Of a DNA stretch of 5,045 nucleotides, positions 1 to 5,045 are shown in pieces (the first letter of the stretch is position 1; the number at the start of each line of letters is the position of its first letter). Position numbers and translations under genes: made by a program. The DNA is from CAZMVU01 sp964569295 (lineage in GTDB: Bacteria > Hydrogenedentota > Hydrogenedentia > Hydrogenedentales > JAGMZX01): the NCBI GenBank assembly GCA_964569295.1, contig CAZMVU010000270.1, positions 1 through 5,045 on the forward strand, read 5' to 3'. Below the pieces are notes generated by a model. That model was not told the DNA's origin, did not search any database, and was given only the letters and a program-made list of their open reading frames with translations.

Positions 1-23
1 CCGTTGCAGAATCGCAACAGGCC

Positions 24-50
24 GTCATTTCCGCGCAGGCGGGAATCCAG
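24..50. repeat. Palindromic repeat of the ATTCCCGC...GCGGGAAT class
   Basis: Bases 27-34 (ATTTCCGC) and 39-46 (GCGGGAAT) form an eight-pair stem, with one G-T wobble, around loop GCAG. Flanking GTC on the left and CCAG on the right match a dispersed intergenic repeat found in many bacterial genomes (related to Neisseria dRS3-type sequences), known for producing spurious peptides such as PSFPRRRESR. It lies about 110 bases after the GH172 stop codon, a typical place between genes. Class membership is from memory; other copies would have to be found in the same genome. Confidence 0.6.
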
Positions 51-51
51 A

Positions 52-84
52 GCCGGTCTTATGACAGCGTTCCCGGCGTTTTTT
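52..84 (+). terminator. Weak terminator-like hairpin and T-run, plus strand
   Basis: GCCGG (52-56) can pair with CCGGC (73-77) around a 16-base loop, and six T residues follow at 79-84 after a single G. On the plus strand this has the outline of an intrinsic terminator and would serve a gene entering from the left, convergent with the GH172 gene. The stem is short and the loop long, so it may be chance. It would not act on the minus-strand genes because it gives them an A-run. Confidence 0.22.
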
Positions 85-159
85 CTGGAGGCCTGCTTTC
101 GCACGCCTGGCGAAATGGACGCAAGTCTGTTGATGAAAGCGGTGCGCCAGATGACTGCC

Positions 160-1668
160 TTATTTGTCGAACATCGCGTCGCGAACAACACGGTAGCCTT
201 CCAAGTCATCGAGCCGAAGCCGGACGAGGTAGGCGCAGCCGAGCCCGTGGAGATTCGGCATGATGGCGCGTACACCCGCGGGCACGGCGTCCACCCCTTC
301 GAATCGCAGGGTATGGGTGCCCGCTTTCAGATCATGCGTGTCGAGATCCGTCCAGACGGGATCGTACTGCCCGTAGACGAAATCGCGGGGCGGGCCCAGC
401 GGTTTGCCGTCGAGCGCAATATCATAGATGCCTCCCACGATGCCGTACAGAAACACGCCCGCCAGCACATAGCGGCCGTCTTCCTCGACCTCGAAGTCTA
501 TCTCGAACGTGGCGTCGGCGGTGTTGGGAATGTAGGCGAGGAACGGGGGATCGTCGAGAACCAAAAACGGCGGGTCCGCCCGGTACGTGAGTTCGTTGCC
601 GGGCGTGATGTGATAAGGCGCGATACGCTCGGCAGCCGGGGGAAGTGTTTCCGTGCAAGGGACAGGCGGGTACTGATACCAAAAGGCCACGGAGCTCACC
701 CAGTCATTGCGCTCTTTGTAGCCGCCGAGTTCCATGTTGGCGATGCCGCTCGTCAGGTTGTAAATGCTGCCCTTGTGCTCCATCTCGACGCGTAGCGATT
801 CCTTGAACGGTATCGGATTCGGGATGTGCCAGCGGTAGGCGGTAACCCGATCGCCCGTGACCACCCCCTCATACAAGGGCACTCCAAAATAGGGCGCGGA
901 AAACTCGCGCAAGCCCCACGCGTCACCGAAGTAATCCTCGGTGCCGGTGCCTTTGAGCTGCGGCGCCTCCGCCCCGTCGATGTAGAAGAAATCATCGCCT
1001 TCACCGTACCAGCCCGATTCCATCTGGAGCACCGAGTGCACGGTGCCGACGTAGTGGCCGCGCCCTGCCGTCTCGAGTATGCGGTAATTGCCGGGCTTCG
1101 CCGGAAACTCCTGACGGTACTTGGCGTGAAAATAGGCGGTGTCTTCCGGCAGGCGCTCGTGCTTCTGCCAGTCGATGTAGTAGTAGAAAGAATCCACATC
1201 GTACTCAGGCGACTCGTTGGACATGGTGATCTTGATGGATTCGCGGAACGGCATCCGCCAGAAGCAACTCCGGCTGCGTCCGTGGGACGTGACCACCACG
1301 GGCGCCGATTCGAGTTCGCGGTACGCACCATGCCCCACTGCGAAGAAGTCGCCCAACGGCGACACCACGCTCGGCTGTTCCGCGCCGTCGTAGTACACGC
1401 GCAACACAAGCGAGCGGCCATGAAACGGATCAAAGGCCGCGATGGTGTTCCACATGTGCGTGACGATCCCCGGCCCTTCCTCGTCCATGAGCACCAGCGT
1501 GTCCCCGCTCGCGATCGCGCGCGCGTCGCCGTTGCTTTCGAGATCCGCATTCGAGCTGCTGTTGCGGCGCGCTTCATAGTTTTGCTGGCGGGTGAGGGTG
1601 TCGAGCATCTCCGCCGAAGCGCTGAACACGAACAACAGCCCCAGTAACACAAGTACCTGAATCCTCAT
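160..1668 (-). CDS. Exported DUF2961 / GH172-family glycoside hydrolase
   Basis: The 502-residue product resembles the DUF2961 family, now GH172, whose characterised members act on difructose/alpha-fructofuranose linkages and on D-arabinan. Residues 1-19 form a signal peptide (basic MR, hydrophobic core, ASA before E20), so it is exported. Family hallmarks follow in order: the SSSNAD stretch (37-42), the GPGIVTHMW segment (65-73), GEGDDFFYIDG (222-232) and GTGTEDYFGDAWG (240-252). E223 and E244 lie in the last two motifs, 21 residues apart. From memory, this equals the spacing of the nucleophile and acid/base glutamates in the Bifidobacterium fructofuranosidase, so the active site looks intact. 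The C-terminal part (about 375-490) looks like a second beta-sandwich with a DGKPLG turn and an AGTHTLRFEG strand, as in relatives. The stop is TAA. The start is the ATG at 1668, not the GTG at 1674, which overlaps the Shine-Dalgarno. It lies 117 bases after the lyase gene and is probably co-transcribed with it. Family assignment is firm; the substrate is unknown. Confidence 0.9.
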   Translation of the reverse strand: MRIQVLVLLGLLFVFSASAEMLDTLTRQQNYEARRNSSSNADLESNGDARAIASGDTLVLMDEEGPGIVTHMWNTIAAFDPFHGRSLVLRVYYDGAEQPSVVSPLGDFFAVGHGAYRELESAPVVVTSHGRSRSCFWRMPFRESIKITMSNESPEYDVDSFYYYIDWQKHERLPEDTAYFHAKYRQEFPAKPGNYRILETAGRGHYVGTVHSVLQMESGWYGEGDDFFYIDGAEAPQLKGTGTEDYFGDAWGLREFSAPYFGVPLYEGVVTGDRVTAYRWHIPNPIPFKESLRVEMEHKGSIYNLTSGIANMELGGYKERNDWVSSVAFWYQYPPVPCTETLPPAAERIAPYHITPGNELTYRADPPFLVLDDPPFLAYIPNTADATFEIDFEVEEDGRYVLAGVFLYGIVGGIYDIALDGKPLGPPRDFVYGQYDPVWTDLDTHDLKAGTHTLRFEGVDAVPAGVRAIMPNLHGLGCAYLVRLRLDDLEGYRVVRDAMFDK

Positions 1669-1673
1669 GAACA

Positions 1674-1680
1674 CTCCTTT
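1674..1680 (-). promoter_or_regulatory. Ribosome binding site that fixes the GH172 gene start
   Basis: On the minus strand this reads AAAGGAG, followed by five bases (TGTTC) and then ATG at 1668-1666. An in-frame GTG at 1674-1672 would add two residues (M-F) but begins at the last G of the Shine-Dalgarno, leaving no spacer. The ATG also gives a cleaner signal peptide beginning MRIQV. Confidence 0.8.
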
Positions 1681-1714
1681 CGAGCCCCTCGCTATTCTCA
1701 GCCGGTCCCTTTAT

Positions 1715-1730
1715 GCGCACCAGTGTGCGC
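1715..1730. repeat. Perfect inverted repeat in the lyase-GH172 spacer
   Basis: GCGCAC (1715-1720) and GTGCGC (1725-1730) are exact reverse complements around a four-base loop. A weaker outer CCC/GGG pairing (1707-1709 with 1733-1735) could extend the structure across a small internal loop. It lies 47 bases upstream of the GH172 start and 55 bases after the lyase stop. In the minus-strand transcript the bases after the stem are AUAAAGGG, not a U-run, so it is not a standard intrinsic terminator. It could stabilise a processed transcript, tune downstream expression or bind a dimeric protein. The sequence alone does not decide between these. Confidence 0.5.
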
Positions 1731-1785
1731 TTGGGGAAGCATCACTCATGCAGACACACAGGGTAGTACACCAACACGCCGCCGC

Positions 1786-3000
1786 CTATTGTGCGGGGTG
1801 AAGCAGATTCCAGCGGTCCGCGGCCCAGTCCTCGCCCGCGAGTTCGTGCAGCTTTTCCTCATAGGCGGATTCCCCGTAGGCGACAGCCGCCATGCGCAGC
1901 AGGGGGAGCATGCGGCCGGGAGTGATGGGCGTCATGTTCTCGAATTCCCATTCACCGTCACCGAACGCATGCTTCAGAATCCAGTCGAGTCCCTGGCGCA
2001 GGCTGCGGCCGTCCTCGGTCTCGAAGCGCCACAGGTCGATACTATCGAACTGCGCGCCCATTGTGGCGAGGTAGAAGAACCCACGCAGGTTCATGGTGCT
2101 GTATGCAAACGACTTCGTCCGGGCCAGTTCGTGGGGCTGGCGGCCGTCGGGCTCGAAATGCTTCGCTATCCGGTTCTCGGGCACGCTCTCGAGCACCTCG
2201 CGCGCCTTCTCATCGCGTTCCGTGAACAGGGCGTAGGCCACCGCCTGCACATCGTACCACGTGCCATGGTTGTTGCGCGTGTTTCGTTCGGCTTTGCCAT
2301 AGGGATGGGTCCATATCCAATCCAGGTAATCCGAGAACCATTGCTGAAGCCCCCGCTGATCCTCGTCCGTCCACGCCGCCGAGGCCTGCAACATGCCCAC
2401 GGCATCCAGCACAAGGGGCAACCCCAAGGTATCGATAATGCCGATGCCACGCCCGTCGACGCGCCCGGGAATGGCCTGGCCGTATTCGAGGTGGGGATTC
2501 ATGCGGGTTTCTTCATCGAGATACCACACCCGCAGCAGCCGGGCCGCGTGCGTGGCGTAACGCTTTTCCCCGGTAAGGAAGTAGGCGAGGGCCAGCGTAC
2601 GCACGGCGCTGGACATTTTTGACTGGCGCACATTGTCGTATTCGTACCGCTCGGGGTTCACATCGCCGTCCCGGCGCACATAGGGAAGGCCATCTTCCGT
2701 ATCCGGATTCGGCCACCAGTACGGCCCGACGCTCATGTAGTCGTGCTTGTCGCCGCTGGGCGGGGTCATCGGCTTCTCGACCACCGTGAACGGTCCCGCC
2801 TCGAGCGCCTCCTTGGCATCAGCCAGCAGCTTGTCCATGGCGGGCTGTAAAGCCGGGTCCCCCGCGGCAACGCGCGCCCGCACCTCCATGAGCTGTTCTG
2901 CATCCGCCAGGAATACATGCGGTTCGCCCGTATCCGGCACATCGGCCTGCGCCACCAGGCTCATACTCACAATCATCATTGCAACAGTGGCAAGTCTCAT
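1786..3000 (-). CDS. Exported alginate-lyase-superfamily polysaccharide lyase (PL5/PL38-like)
   Basis: This 404-residue protein matches the alginate lyase fold family (PF05426), alpha-toroid enzymes that cleave uronic-acid polysaccharides by beta-elimination. Residues 1-19 form a signal peptide with a probable cut after AQA19, so it should act in the periplasm or outside the cell. The typical substrate-cleft block runs from Y88 to E117 (YMSVGPYWWPNP, then GLPYVRRDG and NPE). Likely catalytic residues are N244-H245 in RNNHGTWYDVQ (242-252), R294 in ELARTKSFAYS and Y300. They correspond to the Asn/His/Arg/Tyr set of PL5 alginate lyases, with His/Asn as neutraliser and Tyr as base and acid. No key residue appears missing. 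The start ATG at 3000 follows AGAGGG with a six-base gap, and the stop is TAG. The gene lies 94 bases after pepF and 117 before the GH172 gene. Substrate could be alginate, polymannuronate, glucuronan or another uronan; the sequence does not say which. Confidence 0.88.
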   Translation of the reverse strand: MRLATVAMMIVSMSLVAQADVPDTGEPHVFLADAEQLMEVRARVAAGDPALQPAMDKLLADAKEALEAGPFTVVEKPMTPPSGDKHDYMSVGPYWWPNPDTEDGLPYVRRDGDVNPERYEYDNVRQSKMSSAVRTLALAYFLTGEKRYATHAARLLRVWYLDEETRMNPHLEYGQAIPGRVDGRGIGIIDTLGLPLVLDAVGMLQASAAWTDEDQRGLQQWFSDYLDWIWTHPYGKAERNTRNNHGTWYDVQAVAYALFTERDEKAREVLESVPENRIAKHFEPDGRQPHELARTKSFAYSTMNLRGFFYLATMGAQFDSIDLWRFETEDGRSLRQGLDWILKHAFGDGEWEFENMTPITPGRMLPLLRMAAVAYGESAYEEKLHELAGEDWAADRWNLLHPAQ

Positions 3001-3017
3001 CTTCGTCCCTCTTTTCT

Positions 3018-3061
3018 ACCGGCTACTGTTGTGGCCGGTCTCCAGACCGTGCGACACCGGC
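3018..3061. repeat. Imperfect palindromic element in the pepF-lyase spacer, with two competing folds
   Basis: The core palindrome runs 3030-3056: TGT and GC plus CGGTC on the left pair with GACCG, GC and ACA on the right around loop TCCA (3041-3044). It has one mismatch (G3033/G3053) and one bulge (T3050). A second stem pairs 3018-3026 with 3031-3039 around a TGTT loop with one non-Watson-Crick pair. The two share bases 3030-3039 and exclude each other. ACCGGC also occurs as a direct repeat at 3018-3023 and 3056-3061. The element ends six bases before the lyase Shine-Dalgarno (3007-3012). No U-run follows it in the minus-strand transcript, so it is not a simple terminator. It resembles a decayed dispersed palindromic repeat, but copy number cannot be judged here. 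Confidence 0.55.
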
Positions 3062-3094
3062 GTCTTATGTCTCTTCCTGTTTTCGTAAGCGGTT

Positions 3095-4912
3095 TCACAC
3101 CAATTCCTCGAGCTCATCGACCAGTTCCGCGAAGCGCGTCATAGCCGCCGCCACAGGTTCCGGTTTCTCGAGATCGACGCCGGCATCGCGAAGAAGATCG
3201 AGCGGATACTTCGAACCGCCGCCTTTCAGGAAGCTGAGATAACGGTCGCGCTCCTGCGTTCGGCCCGCGAGCACCTGTCGCGACAAGGCGATAGCGGCCG
3301 AGAGGCCCGTGGCGTACTTGTAGACATAGAACGCGCTGTAAAAGTGCGGGATGCGCAGGCACTCGAGGTCGAGTTCCTCGTCGATGGTAAAGTCCGGGCC
3401 GAAATAATCATCGAGCAATTGCCGGTAGAGGCTGCGCAGGGTTTCGAGCGTGAGCGGCTCGCCTTGCTCCGCGGCCTCATGGATCATCTTCTCGAACTCG
3501 GCGAACATGGTCTGGCGCACGATGGTGCCGCGGATTTCGTCGATCTCGCGGCTGATGAGCCGTACCCGCTCCTGCTTCGTTTTCGCCCGATCCATAAGGT
3601 GCTTGCCCAGGAGCTGCTCGTTGAATGTCGAGGCGACCTCGGCGACGAAGATGGTGTAGTGCGCGTACTGATAGGGCTGGGCCTGGCTCGAGAAATGCGA
3701 GTGCATCGAGTGGCCGGCCTCGTGCGCCAGCGTGAACACCGAGTCGAGTACCTCGGGTTTGTAGTTCATGAGGATGTAGGGCGGCTTTTTGTAGACGCCA
3801 TAGGAGAACGCACCGCTGCGCTTACCCTCGTTTTCGTAGCGGTCGACCCACCGCTGCTCGAGAAGCCCCTTGCGCAGCGTGTTCACATACGCATTGCCCA
3901 GCGGCGCCACGGCCGCGCAGATCGTGTCCACCGCTTTCTCATAGGGAATATCCGCTTTTTTCTCCTGCACGATCGGGTTATACGTATCGTACATGTGCAT
4001 ATCGCGCAGCTTCAGCGCTTTGCGCCGCACCTCGAGGTAACGGTAGAGCGTGCCCAAGTTGTCGCGCACCGCGCGCACGAGGTTGTCGTAAACCGAAACC
4101 GGCACGTTATCGCCGAAGAGCCCTGCTTCCCGCGCGGAGGGATACTTGCGCGCGCGCGCGCGATAGACATCCTGGAGCACAGAACCCGAGAGCGTGGCCG
4201 CGAGCGTGTTGCCGTGGGCCTCGTATTGTTTGTAGAACTGGTGAAAGGCTTTTTTGCGCACGGCGCGCTTGGGCGATTCGAGGAGCGCACGGAATGAACT
4301 CTGTGACAGCGCGACCTGCTCCCCCTTCTCGTTCGTGACATAGCCAAACTCGAGATCGGCATCGTTCAACTGGCCAAACACCTTGCTGGGCGTACCCGCC
4401 ACCTCGCCCTGCATGGCGAGCAGACGCTCCTCGCTTTTCGACAGGATGTGCGGGCGGTATCGCAGGAGTTGCTCGAGCTGGAACCGGTAAGGCGCGAGCG
4501 TTTTCGACTTGAGGAAAGTATCCATCGTCTTTTTCGGCACGCCGCGCAGCTCGGGAGTAATGAAACTGGCCGTTTCGCTCGCCACGGTGGCCACATGCGT
4601 GAAGCGCCCGGCCATAGCCTGGTACTTCGGGTCCGCGACATTTTCCGCCATGCGCAGGTAGGCATAGGCGCCGAGCTCTTCCGCATGCCGCTCGAACTCG
4701 CAGTCGAAGTCGAAGCACTTACGCACCTGCGTTGCCGATTGGCCCAGGGTTCCGCGGAACGCTTCGTAGCCGGGGACCATCTGCTCGAGTTTCTCGAAGG
4801 CCCGCTCCCAGGCAGCGTCAGACTTGAACAGCTTACCGAGGTTCCAGGTGTCCTGCGGCTTCACCTCGTCCCGCTTCGGGATGCCCTTCATCTGTGGCTT
4901 CTTCTTCGCCAT
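3095..4912 (-). CDS. pepF: Oligoendopeptidase F-like zinc metallopeptidase (peptidase family M3B)
   Basis: The product is 605 residues, the usual PepF length. It should hydrolyse short peptides in the cytoplasm, for example in peptide recycling. No signal peptide is present; the N-terminus is lysine-rich (MAKKKPQMKG). The N-terminal helical region matches the oligoendopeptidase N domain, followed by the M3 catalytic domain. Zinc site: H397-E398-A-G-H401 (HEAGH), with a third ligand probably E425 in FVAEVASTFNE (422-432). Other M3B marks are GKRSGAFSYG (363-372) with PPYILMNY (377-384), and the histidine/tyrosine-rich IPHFYSAFYVYKYATG (521-536), which holds substrate-stabilising residues in this family. 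The start ATG at 4912 follows GGAAGGAG with a six-base gap; the stop is TGA. It is first of three co-directional genes and a possible promoter lies upstream. Its products are unrelated in function to the two carbohydrate enzymes, so an operon is plausible but unproven. The exact peptide specificity is not readable. Confidence 0.95.
   Translation of the reverse strand: MAKKKPQMKGIPKRDEVKPQDTWNLGKLFKSDAAWERAFEKLEQMVPGYEAFRGTLGQSATQVRKCFDFDCEFERHAEELGAYAYLRMAENVADPKYQAMAGRFTHVATVASETASFITPELRGVPKKTMDTFLKSKTLAPYRFQLEQLLRYRPHILSKSEERLLAMQGEVAGTPSKVFGQLNDADLEFGYVTNEKGEQVALSQSSFRALLESPKRAVRKKAFHQFYKQYEAHGNTLAATLSGSVLQDVYRARARKYPSAREAGLFGDNVPVSVYDNLVRAVRDNLGTLYRYLEVRRKALKLRDMHMYDTYNPIVQEKKADIPYEKAVDTICAAVAPLGNAYVNTLRKGLLEQRWVDRYENEGKRSGAFSYGVYKKPPYILMNYKPEVLDSVFTLAHEAGHSMHSHFSSQAQPYQYAHYTIFVAEVASTFNEQLLGKHLMDRAKTKQERVRLISREIDEIRGTIVRQTMFAEFEKMIHEAAEQGEPLTLETLRSLYRQLLDDYFGPDFTIDEELDLECLRIPHFYSAFYVYKYATGLSAAIALSRQVLAGRTQERDRYLSFLKGGGSKYPLDLLRDAGVDLEKPEPVAAAMTRFAELVDELEELV
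4148..4162. repeat. Alternating GC dinucleotide tract inside pepF
   Basis: Fifteen bases of strictly alternating G and C lie within pepF and encode the R-A-R-A-R part of residues 251-255. An R-x-R-x-Y/P pattern at this place is normal for the M3B family, so the protein explains the tract. Alternating GC can adopt Z-form DNA and can slip during replication. A two-base change would frameshift pepF after about 40% of its length. The frame is intact here. Confidence 0.6.
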
Positions 4913-4944
4913 GGTGTGCTCCTTCCGTCGTTCATAGAGCGGGT

Positions 4945-4974
4945 AGTATAGCCAATGGCACGCGCAACGTTAAA
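4945..4974 (-). promoter_or_regulatory. Possible sigma70-type promoter for pepF
   Basis: On the minus strand TATACT (4950-4945) matches five of six positions of the -10 consensus. TTTAAC (4974-4969) sits 18 bases upstream but matches only three of six -35 positions. Transcription would begin near 4938, giving a leader of roughly 25 bases before the pepF ATG, enough for the Shine-Dalgarno. The -10 is the stronger half. No comparable match was found in the two internal spacers, which fits a single transcript for all three genes but does not prove it. Confidence 0.35.
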
Positions 4975-5045
4975 CGGCGCCGGTTGTTCCGGGCCTGCGT
5001 CATCAGAGTTGGATTATGTGCTTGCATTTGGTTTTTCTCTGGGTT

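Noticed and set aside
1..21. Small inverted repeat GTTGC/GCAAC at the window edge
   Set aside because: Only five uninterrupted pairs (seven with a bulge), no U-run, and it is cut by the window boundary. It is too little to call.
97..115. Hairpin TTTCGC/GCGAAA downstream of the GH172 gene as a terminator
   Set aside because: The six-base stem is real, but in the minus-strand transcript it is followed by GCAGGCCUCC and later an A-run, not U residues. It lacks the terminator signature.
4..795. Plus-strand open frame of 263 codons covering the left end
   Set aside because: It is antisense to the GH172 gene, begins in the palindromic repeat (giving the well-known spurious PSFPRRRESR peptide) and shows no family motif.
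826..1647. Plus-strand open frame of 273 codons
   Set aside because: It lies entirely opposite the GH172 gene. Its arginine/histidine/valine-rich composition is that of a high-GC shadow frame, with no recognisable domain.
1723..2622. Plus-strand open frame of 299 codons
   Set aside because: It is antisense to the lyase gene, which has clear motifs and a signal peptide. The plus-strand product resembles nothing known.
3344..4297. Plus-strand open frame of 317 codons inside pepF
   Set aside because: It is a shadow of the strongly supported PepF frame and has low-complexity, charge-rich composition.
1072..4789. Many CTCGAG hexamers (about eleven by eye, eight inside pepF)
   Set aside because: In pepF seven of the eight read in frame as Leu-Glu (CTC GAG), so preferred codons and a Leu-Glu-rich protein explain them better than a DNA signal.
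4448..4951. Plus-strand open frame of 167 codons at the pepF start
   Set aside because: It overlaps the pepF N-terminus and leader on the opposite strand. No motif was seen.
4980..4992. CCGG-ttgtt-CCGG inverted repeat upstream of pepF as an operator
   Set aside because: The arms are only four bases and self-complementary, which is frequent by chance in GC-rich DNA.

Overview
The window looks like a piece of a fairly GC-rich bacterial chromosome (about 60% G+C by eye, not counted). It carries three complete genes, all on the minus strand, with short gaps and ordinary Shine-Dalgarno sites. In the direction of transcription they are an M3B-family oligoendopeptidase F-like zinc peptidase (4912 to 3095), an exported alginate-lyase-superfamily polysaccharide lyase (3000 to 1786) and an exported DUF2961/GH172-family glycoside hydrolase (1668 to 160). 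The gaps are 94 and 117 bases. The taxon cannot be fixed. Secreted DUF2961 proteins next to PF05426-type lyases are common in Planctomycetes, Verrucomicrobia/Lentisphaerae, Hydrogenedentes-like lineages and Bacteroidetes. The base composition and the palindromic intergenic repeats fit the first groups better than Bacteroidetes. This is a weak inference.

Layout: bases 1-159 are non-coding and hold a palindromic repeat of the widespread ATTCCCGC-type class and a weak plus-strand terminator-like structure. Bases 160-1668 encode the GH172-like enzyme. Bases 1669-1785 are a spacer with a perfect 6-bp inverted repeat. Bases 1786-3000 encode the lyase. Bases 3001-3094 are a spacer almost filled by an imperfect palindrome that can fold in two mutually exclusive ways. 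Bases 3095-4912 encode PepF. Bases 4913-5045 are upstream DNA with a possible promoter and no further gene.

Function: the two downstream enzymes have signal peptides and probably act together outside the cytoplasm on a polysaccharide. The lyase would cleave a uronic-acid-containing chain by beta-elimination, and the GH172-like enzyme would act on furanose-type linkages. PepF has no signal peptide and should degrade short peptides in the cytoplasm. Its link to the other two may be only positional. No transporter, regulator, sulfatase or mobile-element gene is visible.

I see no clear undescribed system. The points most worth a second look are the lyase/GH172 pairing with its unknown substrate, the palindromic element just upstream of the lyase ribosome binding site, and the repeat at the left edge.
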